From Phytophthora colocasiae (Eukaryota > Oomycota > Peronosporomycetes > Peronosporales > Peronosporaceae): a stretch of DNA of 64,000 nucleotides. The notes under the pieces were generated by a model. It did no database searches and was not told the origin of the DNA. It was given only the letters and a program-made list of their open reading frames with translations. The stretch lies in NCBI GenBank assembly GCA_018806915.1, contig JAGKQI010000079.1, forward strand, positions 957,001 through 1,021,000, read 5' to 3'. Positions 21,059 to 31,001 of this stretch are shown piece after piece (the first letter of the stretch is position 1; the number at the start of each line of letters is the position of its first letter). Made by a program: the position numbers and the translations under genes.

Positions 21059-21473
21059 TGTTGAGATTGCACTTCGCCGTCTCCTATACTGGGTCCCTAC
21101 CTCGAAGCACGCAGCTTTCACGCGCACAACGCGTGCCAAGTGAGGACAACAGTGGAAGACGCGTGGATGCTGCAATACGATTGGCGGTCTACCTTGGATA
21201 CACTATTCTGATTGGACGAGAACTTCAATTTGCTGATCTCAAGATGTGCACAAATCGTTCCCGTTACATCAATCGTTCCCGTTACATCAAGCGTTCCCGT
21301 TTCACAAGGCGTTCCCGTTACATCAAGCGTTCCCGTTTCACAAAGGTCTACAAGGGGAGCTCAAGGAGAGCAAGGGTAGATTAGTGAATGCGGGCTAACT
21401 CAATAAACTCACTTTTGTATTTACTTCCTCCTACTCACTTCACTATCAAGCCTCGTTCGCTATACTCTCAATT
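21059..21473 (+). repeat. 3' LTR of copia A
   Basis: 415 bp, near-identical to 16619-17034, with the same five 18-bp units at 21255-21344. It is followed by the second ATTGC at 21474-21478. Confidence 0.92.
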
Positions 21474-21478
21474 ATTGC
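21474..21478 (+). repeat. Target site duplication of copia A (right copy)
   Basis: ATTGC, the same as 16614-16618. Confidence 0.9.
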
Positions 21479-22066
21479 AATCTATCCATACTTCCGAAAG
21501 TATGGACCGTATGAATTTAAAATTATATTGATCAAGCAGTATGAGGTTGTCGATAGATCTCAGTTGCTTGCGTACGAAACTTTATGGATCAACAAATTCA
21601 AGAGAACTTGTGTGAATAAGATACCTCCATTTGGGCTATTCAAAAAAGAAAAACAGAGAGAGAGTATGAAAAAATACTGGGAAGCCAATAAAGAAGTGCT
21701 CAATGAGAAAAACAAGCAATACAACGAGCTCAATAAAGAGAGACTCGTCGAGAAGGTAGCTTGTGAATGCGGCGGTCATTACCAATACAGAGGTAGAACG
21801 TATCACTTCAAATCTAAAAAGCATATTCGTTGGACATCCGCGCAGTAGCAATCGATGTCTAGCAAATTATTTTTTTTTTGCACACAAGTGATCAGTGATT
21901 ACTCATCATCATCAAACAAATCAGTCCGGCGAGTGTATTTGATAATCGTTTGTTTGAGACCATTAACCGATAGATCATAGCCTCTTTGACGGACTTTATG
22001 GACTTGTTTCTTGTAGTTAGGCCCTAGAGCTTTAGATATCGTCTTTGCGAGTCGATCTCGCGTGTA

Positions 22067-22071
22067 TAACG
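22067..22071 (+). repeat. Target site duplication of copia B (left copy)
   Basis: TAACG here and at 27150-27154 flank element B exactly. Confidence 0.9.
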
Positions 22072-22596
22072 AATTGAGAGTGGCGAATGAGGCTTGTTGT
22101 CGATGTGAGCAGAAGGAAGGAAATCTGAAAGTGAGTTTATTTGAGTTAGTCCGCTTTGTCCTGCTTGTTCCTTCCTACTCCTGTAGCTCTCCTAGCGTTT
22201 CCCTCATTTGACTTCATTTAACTATATGCATGTGCAGCGGTCACACTTGAGTGGGACGGGCACGGGCCGTCGGCCAATAACAGTGTCCTGGGACGGACAC
22301 ACCCGATTGGGACGGACACGGTCCATACTCAAAACCAGTTGGGACGGACACACCCGATTGGGACGGACACGGTCTGTCTCGTCAATGCATGTGATTATCC
22401 ATGCTAATCACAGCTGTTGATCCGACTTCAACTGTCTCGCCCAATCATATCCACGCAACCCCAGGTGATCCGCCAATCAGGTCGCAGTATTCGCTTCACT
22501 TCAACTGCAGCCCCCAGAGGCACGCGCCTCGCACGCGCAGACCGTGAGGCTCGTAGCAGGGGCCCAGCGAATAGACAGCGAAGTGCAACCACAACA
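22072..22596 (-). repeat. 3' LTR of copia B
   Basis: 525 bp. On the minus strand it starts TGTTGTGG and ends CTCTCAATT. It holds repeats of gggacggacac (plus-strand reading) between about 22251 and 22375. Confidence 0.92.
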
Positions 22597-22603
22597 CCCC
22601 CAC

Positions 22604-25600
22604 TCAATTCGATGTCTCGAGGTTGGGGCCAACGTTGCTCCGCATCATCAAGTAGCGTAGCGTCTTCGACGTCAGACCCTTCGTCATGTAGTCGGCGAGC
22701 TGGTTCTTGGTGTCGATGTACTCCAGCTCGACTTCGTTGCTCACCACCTTCTCGCGAATGAAGTGGTAGCGAATGTCGATGTGCTTGGTGCGAGCTTGGT
22801 AACCGACGTTCTTAGCCAGGGCCATCGCACCTTGGTTGTCCTCGTAGATCACGGTAGCCCCCACTTGTTCAGCACCAATGTCCTTCAGCAGTCGGCGCAT
22901 CCAGACACACTCCTTCACACAGTCACTCAGCGCCATGTACTCAGCCTCCGTTGAGCTGAGCGCGACAGTCTTCTGAAACGTAGAGCGCCACACCACGGGA
23001 GCACCGCACATCATAAGCATCATGCCGCTCACGGATCGACGGTCATCACGGTTGCCGGCCCAGTCCGCATCCGAGTAGGCGACGAGTTCCGTCCCTAGTA
23101 GTCCGTCGTACGTGATGCCCACGTCCTTGGTCATCAGTAGATAGCGAACCACCCGAATCCCGGCGTCCCAGTGCTTCTGTCCAGGATTTTCCAAGAACCG
23201 GCTCAACTTGGCAACAGCCACCGCAATGTCTGGTCGAGTCCCGCATGCCAGGTACATCAGATTACCAACTAGCGACCGGTAGGGCTTCGACCTCATCTTG
23301 GCCTTGTCAGCTTCGGTCTGCGGTTCGTCGACCTTGGTCAGATGCACACCTGGTTCCAGCGGAGCCGAGCATGGCTTTGCTTTCTCCTGTCCAAACCTCT
23401 TGATGATCGACTCAGCGTACGCTTGTTGGCTGATGCGTAGCGTTCTTCCCTGCATGTCGTAGTCGATCTCGATCCCGAGAATGAAACGAGCACGGCCGAG
23501 GTCCTTGATCCGGAACTTCTCCGGGATTCCAGCCTTCACCGACGCAATGACAGCCTTCTGCCGCGAGGCAATCAGCATGTCATCCACGTAGAGGCACACA
23601 ATGCACTCGTCATCACCTTGACCGCGTGTGTAGATGCACGGGTCCGCGTCGGCAGACTTGAATCCCATCCGCTTTAGGTGTGCGTCGATTGTCTCGTTCC
23701 AGACACGCGATGCCTGCTTGAGTCCATACAAACTCTGAAGTAGCATGCACACGACGTCGTCTTCACCTTCCGCTTCAGCCAGTGCCAACAGGTCTCGGAG
23801 TCCTTGAGGCAGCTCCATGTAGATCTCCTCCTCCAGTTTGCCGTACAGGAACGAAGTATCGACGTCACACTGCTCAATCTCGAATCCTTCAGCGGCGCAC
23901 TTCGCCAACTTGGCACGGATCGAGTTCAGGTAAGCCACTGGCGCGTATGTCTCCTCGTAGTCCACTCCGTGTCGTTGCGAATACCCCTTGGCTACGAGAC
24001 GGGCCTTGTGCCGAATGACTTGTCCTTTCTCGTTGCGCTTCAACGCGAATACCCAACGGCAGCCGATCGGCCGCTGGTGTGCTGGTCTCGGTACCAACTG
24101 CCACGTCTTGTTGGCGACAAGAGACTTCAACTCGCTCTGCATCGCTCGCTTCCATTCCACTTGGTCCGCACTTGCCATGGCTTCTTCATACGTCCGCGGG
24201 ACCTCCTCCGTTGCAGCCATCGCTTGGCCACCTTCAATGGCGAGCTGGTCTTCGTGCACCTGAGCTCTGCCTTGGATCATCTTCTGTCGCTTCGTGCCTG
24301 ATGTGGACGGCGCCACGACCTGCTTCTTGCGGGCTCCTGCCTCTTCAGGATCCGTCGTCTCGTCAATGTGGCGAGCTCGCGACCGGGTAGTCATAGGATG
24401 GGTCGAACCGTATAGCACAATCGCATCGTCTACACCCGCGTCACGTTGAAGTTGGATCACGTCACCAGCTTCAGCGACGGTTGGCACGAGTTGCTTCGAT
24501 TCCTCTGGCTGAAGTCCATCGTGGCTAGGCTCCGTAGCTGCGACTTCGTCGTCGTCCAGCTCAGACTTGGGCACCACGTGCTGCAGGCTCGTCGTCTCCA
24601 TAAACTTGACAGTGCGCACGATTTGCACCTTGCCTGTCGCCACATTGAGAACTCGGTATCCCTTGACACCATTCTCGTAGCCCATGAAACGACACTTGAA
24701 GGCCTTAGCATCCAGCTTGCGGCGCTTCTCGTCGGGGATGTGTGCGTAGCCAAGTGCACCAAACACCTTCATGTTCTTGAGCTGCGGCTTGGTCCCGTGC
24801 ACAATTTCGTAGGGTGTCTTCACGTTGACCGAATTGGGGATCCGGTTGATGATCCACGCCGCCGTGTTGACTGATTCAGCCCACCATTTCTTCTCGATGT
24901 CCTCGTGGTAGAGCATGCAGCGCGCCATTTCCACCAGACTTCGGTTCATGCGCTCAGCCAGTCCATTCTGCTGAGGCGTGTACGGCACCGTCTTCTCGTG
25001 CTTGATGCCGCTGCGGTCGAGGTAGGCCCTGAATTGTTTGCCTGTGTACTCGCCGCCATTGTCCGAACGTAGGCGCTTGATCGTCTTGCCTGTCGCGTTC
25101 TCCATTGCTGCCTTGTAGATCTTCAACTTGGACAGCACCTCCGATTTGGCCTTCATGAAGTAGACCGTCACATGGCGTGAGTAGTCGTCAATGAAGGTCA
25201 CGGCGTACGTGCAGCCACCGGGAGTCTTGGTCTGCATCGGACCCATCACATCCGTATGCACCAAATCAAGTACGCCTGCACTCTTGACGAGCTTCTCCGG
25301 GTGTCGGGGATAGTCGTCGGCTCTCATCTTGCCCATGCAGCAGCCTGCGCAGACGTTGTCACTAGTGACGCCATCCGTAACACGAGGCACACCTTCTGCC
25401 ATGGTCAGCAGCTGTTCATAGCGCTTGAACGGGATGTGTCCGAGGCAGGCGTGCACAATAGCCCACGGCTCCTTACGAGATGCCGTCGCCGCACGGCACA
25501 CCTCGTCCCCCATTGTCTTCAACTTGTAGACGTTTCCACAGCGCTTGGCCTCCATGAGGTGGCGTCGCCATAGCGAAAGACGCACTTGTCCTTGGTGAAC

Positions 25601-26622
25601 TGCGCGACGACGTCCTTCTCAGCCAGCTTCGCAACCGAGATGAGGCTTCCATCAACTTCAGGGATGTACAACACATCCGACAGCGTAACAGACGTACCGT
25701 CCATCAGCTTCAACCCGACGGTGCCCTTTGCAACTGCGTCGATCTTGGTACCGTCCGCGATGGTAATGCGGACCGGCGTCTTCAGCTCCATCATGGACAC
25801 AAACTTGTCTCGGACGCTGGTCATGTGCGAGCTTGCACCGGAGTCCACAAGCCACTCCGTTTTCTCCATCGCACCCGTTGCCGTGAACGCGTAGTCAGAA
25901 GCTTGCTCTTGAGCCACTTGTCCACGTCCCGCGTCGGCCTTCTTCTTACGGCACTCGAACTCCTTGTGGCCAGCCTTCTTACAGTAGAAGCACTTGCCCG
26001 CGAATCGGTGCTTGCCGCCGTCCTTCCTCTTCGTTGCGAACGCCTTCTCTTGAGCCGATGACGATTCATCCGAGGCTTCAACACCAGAGAGCGCTTGGAT
26101 CGCGTACGAGAGTGTCATGTTCGGTGTGTTCTCGAGCACGGTGCTGATCATCCGGTACTCGTCCGTCAAACTGCCGAGTAGGAGCACGAGCTGACGAGTC
26201 TCGTCCAGAGGCTCCCCAATCGTCTCCATCTGGAGCACGATCTCCTTGAACCGGTCCACATGCGTTGCGAACCGCGTACCGGGCTCCATCTTGAAGTTGT
26301 GCAACTTCTTGGTGACGAGGAGTCGGTTCTTGATCGTGTTCCGGTTGAACTGCTCCTGGAGCATGGTCCACGCGTCCATCGCAGTCATTGCACCACGGAT
26401 GTAGACTTGGAACGTGAGGCTGACGTCGCCAGCAATCACGCCAAGGGCCTTCAGATCGTCGGTCTTCCATGCGTCCGTGATGCGGTTGCTCACCGGGTCG
26501 AACTCCGCCTTGATGATGTGGGGCAGCAGTCCCTTGCGAGAGAGCTTCATCCGCATGTTGAACTCCCAGTGGAAGTAGTTGTCTTCCACGAGCTTGACGG
26601 TGTCCGCGTAGCTTGGGCTCAT
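22604..26622 (-). pseudogene. Copia B Gag-Pol polyprotein, one frameshift
   Basis: ATG is at 26622-26620, TGA at 22606-22604. The gag half includes the zinc knuckle CFYCKKAGHKEFEC and runs into the protease (WLVDSGASSHMTS). One base is missing at about 25563, just after FRYGDAT, before the pre-integrase domain; the second half (from about 25560 to 22604) is open and holds integrase (HTDVMGP, RSDNGGEYTG, QQNGLAERMNR), reverse transcriptase (CDVDTSFLYG, CLYVDDMLIAS) and RNase H (YSDADWAGNRDD, SSTEAEYMAL, KHIDIRYHF). It is closely related to the polyprotein of element A. Its intact gag shows where the breaks in A lie. Confidence 0.92.
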
Positions 26623-26626
26623 AACC
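26615..26626 (-). promoter_or_regulatory. Primer binding site of copia B overlapping the gag start
   Basis: On the minus strand ggttatgagccc immediately follows the 5' LTR, identical to element A, with the ATG inside it. Complementary to the anticodon arm of initiator tRNA-Met. Confidence 0.7.
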
Positions 26627-27149
26627 AATTGAGAGTGGCGAATGAGGCTTGTTGTCGATGTGAGCAGAAGGAAGGAAATCTGAAAGTGAGTTTATTTGAG
26701 TTAGTCCGCTTTGTCCTGCTTGTTCCTTCCTACTCCTGTAGCTCTCCTAGCGTTTCCCTCATTTGACTTCATTTAACTATATGCATGTGCAGCGGTCACA
26801 CTTGAGTGGGACGGGCACGGGCCGTCGGCCAATAACAGTGTCCTGGGACGGACACACCCGATTGGGACGGACACGGTCCATACTCAAAACCAGTTGGGAC
26901 GGACACACCCGATTGGGACGGACACGGTCTGTCTCGTCAATGCATGTGATTATCCATGCTAATCACAGCTGTTGATCCGACTTCAACTGTCTCGCCCAAT
27001 CATATCCACGCAACCCCAGGTGATCCGCCAATCAGGTCGCAGTATTCGCTTCACTTCAACTGCAGCCCCCAGAGGCACGCGCCTCGCACGCAGACCGTGA
27101 GGCTCGTAGCAGGGGCCCAGCGAATAGACAGCGAAGTGCAACCACAACA
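26627..27149 (-). repeat. 5' LTR of copia B
   Basis: 523 bp, near-identical to 22072-22596, with the gggacggacac repeats between about 26806 and 26930. The outer end CCACAACA is followed by the duplicated TAACG. Confidence 0.92.
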
Positions 27150-27154
27150 TAACG
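27150..27154 (+). repeat. Target site duplication of copia B (right copy)
   Basis: TAACG, the same as 22067-22071. Confidence 0.9.
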
Positions 27155-29537
27155 ATGCATCCTTGGCCTCTTCAATCATCCATTTAGTGAATTTGGATAG
27201 CATGTCATCAATCGGTACAAATTCTAACGTATCAGGCGTTTCCTTACGCTGGCTTTCCTGGAAAATGCTGTTGCTGGTCCCATTGCTCACACATTCGATA
27301 AGCCATTGAACAGGCTTCTCAATAGCCGACTTCTGCATATCAGACTTTTCTTTGGTCATTGGCGCGTCGTTCTGAGGATGGAATCCATTTAAGTCAATGC
27401 TCATCAAGTAGTGATATAGGTGATTACCACTATCAGTATTATCAAACTCGTCAAGCATCGCATTGAAGTATGCTTTATCGCCGAGACGATCACTTCTACA
27501 CAGCAAATAGAGAAATCGACGCATTTGTTTTGACGCCTTCACGCTGTATGAATTGTTGGATGCAATAAAGAGATTATTACAGTCCTTGACTCGATAAGGG
27601 TCGATGCCTTTTTTCTCAATCATACAAGTCGGCTCGGTGATACAGTCTTTAAGTTCGTCTTGGTCTTCATGTGAGGATTGCTTGACATTGGCTGCTTCGT
27701 TCAAAACAGTCAATATCTTATGCTCGCGTGCCGAGTTGAAGCGACCAGTCAGAATTTTCATCTTTGGCGTCTCGAGACAGTAGCGAGTCCCGATGACATG
27801 ATGTTTCAAAATCTCAAACACAATATTCTTACCACAACCTTCCTCCCCCTCAAGAACGACACAAGCTCCTGACTTTTCATACGGACGTTGAACATACCAA
27901 GCAAATAACTTCATGATATGATTAGTCAAATCATCACGACCTCCACACCAAATGTGTTTGATATGATCTTCAAAGAGTTTGAACTTTGATTGATCGGCAA
28001 TAAAGTTAGGATCGTAGGTATGAACGAATCCGTTGAATTTGTTAAATACTTCATTGGAGTTCCAATCAAACGTGTTCAACTTAGTATCGCACGCACCTGT
28101 TTTTGCGTTGTAGGGCATAAAATCAACTTTACCAAACGTGATATCATCTCTATAATGGTGAATCACGTCCGACAGCGGCAACGTGATGATGCTATCGGTG
28201 TCAAATTCTGTGTTATCAGTCTCAATTAGTCCATTATCATCTAATTCAATCGCATTGTTGATATTGAACATCATATCGAATTGATTGATACGGGGGATAA
28301 CTGTGTAATCGATATCTCCAAAAGCATCTCGATTCTTAGTCAAGTAGTATCCGTTCCCCCCTTGCAAAATGTAAGCAATGTTGTTTTTGATAAACTTGTA
28401 GAGTCTTTCCATTGTGATGGCTTCTTTCTTCAGACTAATAACATCGAGATACGTTTCTGTGTTCTTACAATCGAAGATTGGCGGCAATTCTCCCTTTTCG
28501 TAGTAGATATTAAACTTTGGATAATAAGGAACAGTAAATTTGTCATCTTGTTTTGTTTTGTCTTCGTCTTTGCCTTTCTTTTCTCTGAGTTCCTTTGGCT
28601 CGTACTCTGCTTTCCATTTCTTGTATGCATCTGGATTACTTCCGCCGGCGATAGATTTGAGTTGAGACTCAGTCAGCTTGGGGCGATACTTGGAAGTTTC
28701 CCAATCATTGAATACTTTCAACGCGGCATCTTGATCAAATCGATCTGTCTTTCTCTGTAGAATGCACAAGTATGTTTTACGCATCAGACCAAGATCGACG
28801 TGTTGTTTCTTATATAGCATGCCAGCCAGGTTCCAAGTATTGTTATTATCACGAAACCATGAATCCTTTATCATACAACAAAGTTTGTAGAGGCGGGAAT
28901 CATAGAGTCCATATTGCACGCAATACTCGGTGACATTAACTTCATCAAGCATGATTGGAATGTTCGTCATCATTTGTTGGCTCTTGCAATAATAATGAAC
29001 CAATGTCTTACTGCCTTGCTGGATATAAAAGCAATAGCGATATCCTGCCCTTCTGTCTGTCTTTTCTGAATCAGCGATATCCAGGCCTTTACTATTGAAG
29101 TATTCGTCGAAAGCACCAATGATTGCCGTGGCATCTAGTGAATTTTCCTTCACATCATACTGAATGAAACGTTCTGTTTCAATATAATTCTCAAAGAAGA
29201 ACTCATCCTCATCAATCGAATTATTTAATTCCAAATCCGAACTTTGATTCTCTTTATATACCACCCCTTCCGCGATCACCGGTTCGACAATCGACTGATC
29301 CAATTCTGGAACTTTACTTACTTCGACATTCGAGACCTCGACGGGCTTGATTACCGATGGCGCTGGTGTATCAACAACTTCGGCAATGACTGGAGTATTG
29401 ACTTGTGGCGACATTTCTTCTACTATACTGATCTCAAGATTATTTTTTTCAACTGCAATAATCTGATGTTTCCCGCATCGATCTTTGTTGCGAGCAAGCT
29501 TGCACTGTTCTCCGTTGGCTTTGATGAAGTTGCACAT

Positions 29538-30337
29538 CGTTGTTGCTATATTACTTGTTATATTACTAAGGTTATGTTTTTTATATTCTATATATTCTTC
29601 GCTTAAGATCATAATTTTTTTATGATGTCGCACTCTGGAGCACTCCAGCAGAAGTCACATTAGCGGAGAACATCTTATGATGTCGTCGGGAAACAATGTT
29701 TTACGATGTCACATTAGCGTGAGTCACATTATCGTAATTGTGTCCAGGTGTGTATTTTTTTGTATCCTTGCTCGAAAACAGGGGGTGTTGCATCGTCTGG
29801 TTGCGCTGAGATGTCGAGCATTAAGTTGCTGTCCAGGTGAGTGGCCACGTGTGTCCAGCTTTGGTGGCCAGCTTTCTTTTGATCAGAAGCGACTATATGA
29901 GTTCTAGATCAATGTATGATATGAGTGTCCAGGTGTCCAGCTTTTTTCTGTATTCTTATAGAAAATATTATAAAGAAAGAGGGGTAGGAGGGGGTTAGTA
30001 AAAAATAGTGTAAAAGTACAAATGGATTTTTTTTGGAGCTGGACATGGGCGTCCTTTATCTGAATTCATAACATCTGATGTGTTCCATAACTGATATCGT
30101 CGCTTCTGATAACGAGAACCGAGGTGGCCACCGTTTTTATCGGTACAAAACCGGTTTTCCACGGTGGTGGTTCCACATGAATTCATGAATCCATGATTAT
30201 TTTTGTCCAATCAGATCATGAATTCATGGTGGCTTCATTGCTGATGCTTTAGGACGAAGGTTTGCCACCGCTACCGCTCCAAGACAGACCTGCACTCAAT
30301 CGGAAGAATCAGAATACGTTACTTGATATTATGAGAG
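29538..30337. other. Spacer between the virus-like element and host genes, with short repeats
   Basis: The first 100 bp are AT-rich and hold TATATAG and ATATAAAA on the minus strand, the likely helicase promoter. After 29634 there are direct repeats of gtcacattagcg (29655, 29707, 29723 with one change) and of gtgtccagg/c (29740 to 29941, about five copies). Two copies of the palindrome CATGAATTCATG lie at 30176-30187 and 30217-30228. No convincing gene is present. The outer end of the virus-like element probably lies here, but its terminal repeat cannot be recognised because the other end is not in the window. Confidence 0.4.
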
Positions 30338-31001
30338 CTACAGGTAGAAAAACTCGAGAATTCCTGCATCATCTTGACGAATAGCGATCTTGTTGATGAC
30401 GACTGCATACGCCAGCGGCTCTGTACGAAGATTTGCTCTGACAGCACCGGCAGCCACAGCGTCAGCGACCGCATCTGGAGAGGATGCAAATGCTTCACGG
30501 TGAGCTAACTTGATTGCAGTCTTGCATGGTCCAATGTCTTGATAATGGTCGAAGTGAAAAATCCATCTGTGGCAACCTTCACCACTGTCTCGACGTGCGC
30601 CGCCCCTCATTCCAAATGTTGCTATCGCGTCACAAACTGTACCGACGGCAACTTGACCTTGCCAATTCGGATTGAAGCGGAGAACCAGAAGGGGATCTTC
30701 GTCAGTTCGATTAAGCTCTTTCTCAAGAACTTGGCGCTGCTCGTCACTCAATCCGATCAACGACTGCGTTAGCTTCGCGGCATTTACAGGAAGAAAGTGC
30801 GGGTCCGATGCGCTGTTTCTTTCACTTGCGCAAGTGCCTGTTGCTTCGTTCTCATCGGGTTCTTGACGCATCTACATGTAGTCAAGATCAAGCACGATTA
30901 GATAGGTGTTCCTCGCCATTCGCCGGCACCGAAATCATATGCGTCACCTCAGTCGTCGCCTTCTTCTCCTTGCTGCTTCTGTGCTTCTTCTTTGGTGCCA
31001 T
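30338..31001 (-). CDS. Unknown protein, probable two-exon gene
   Basis: I do not recognise this protein. The main exon, 30871-30338, encodes 177 residues with a helical start (SLIGLSDEQRQVLEKEL), a central region LLVLRFNPNWQGQVAVG, and an alanine-rich end; no known motif is visible. It could begin at its own ATG (30871). However, an upstream exon at 31001-30948 (ATG, 18 codons, MAPKKKHRSSKEKK...) joins in phase through a 76-nt GT-AG intron (30947-30872) that has a ctTGAC branch-like site close to the acceptor. The intron length matches those in the neighbouring genes, so I favour the two-exon form, 195 residues. The basic N-terminus could be a nuclear signal. It is divergent from Noc2. Confidence 0.5.

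Larger units (their letters stand above)
16619..21473 (+). mobile_element. Ty1/copia LTR retrotransposon A (4855 bp)
   Basis: It is a complete element with two LTRs of 416 and 415 bp, 5-bp target duplication ATTGC, internal region 17035-21058. The two LTRs differ by one substitution (16671 T versus 21111 C) and one 1-bp indel near the end, so the insertion is recent. The internal part is extremely compact: the gag ATG follows the 5' LTR after 4 nt, and the 3' LTR follows the pol stop after 7 nt (gtggggg, the polypurine tract). It is related to element B at 22072-27149 in protein sequence and in LTR ends but not in the body of the LTR. Confidence 0.95.
16473..21848 (+). pseudogene. GIY-YIG endonuclease gene interrupted by copia element A
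   Basis: Part 1 is 16473-16618, part 2 is 21479-21848; the copia element plus one target-site copy (16619-21478) lies between. The first part carries the GIY-YIG signature in the form VYKIVC ... WYVGST, followed by NLLKHRMSGH with the conserved arginine/histidine. The second part supplies the E-containing region (LLAYETLWINKF), a charged helix, and a C-terminal pair of cysteines (CECGGHYQYRG) with a histidine-rich end. Skipping the insertion leaves the frame open without any other change, for about 171 residues in total. GIY-YIG nucleases of this size are common in giant viruses, Polinton-like viruses and their relatives. Its role here (element mobility or genome processing) is not known. Confidence 0.7.
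22072..27149 (-). mobile_element. Ty1/copia LTR retrotransposon B (5078 bp)
   Basis: It is a complete element on the minus strand with LTRs of 525 and 523 bp and a 5-bp target duplication. The LTRs differ visibly only by a 2-bp CG indel (cgcacgcgcagacc versus cgcacgcagacc), so the insertion is recent. It sits inside the primase-helicase gene. Like element A, its gag ATG comes 4 nt after the 5' LTR and its stop 7 nt before the 3' LTR. Confidence 0.95.
21899..29537 (-). pseudogene. D5-type primase-helicase (superfamily 3) of a virus-like element, interrupted by copia element B
   Basis: The main part is 29537-27155 (about 794 codons); the remaining C-terminal end is 22071-21899, with copia B plus one target copy between. 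The frame is open across the excised insertion for about 57 more codons to a TAA at 21901-21899. I chose ATG 29537 because upstream is AT-rich with TATA-like repeats; ATG 29612 is an alternative. The N-terminus has a metal-binding-like motif, CNFIKANGEQCKLARNKDRC followed by GKH. The middle resembles a primase C-terminal (PriCT-type) region near NTWNLAGMLY and FNDWETSKY. The helicase has Walker A GEEGCGKN near residue 562, then TVLNEA and IASNNSYSV (Walker B and sensor region) and RRFLYLLC, as in the D5/DUF5906 replication proteins of large DNA viruses, virophages and Polinton-like viruses. Confidence 0.75.

Noticed and set aside
22208..22420. Short ORF with repeats in the copia B LTR (also at 26763-26975)
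   Set aside because: It lies within an LTR and is produced by the gggacggacac repeats.
27051..27149. C-terminal residues of the helicase read into the copia B LTR
   Set aside because: These codons are LTR sequence; the genuine C-terminus continues at 22071-21899.
14956..29620. Terminal inverted repeats of the virus-like element
   Set aside because: I looked for them at the right side but the left end is outside the window, so none can be claimed.
29995..30210. 71-codon minus ORF in the spacer right of the virus-like element
   Set aside because: No motif, mixed composition with long T runs at its end; not supported as a gene.
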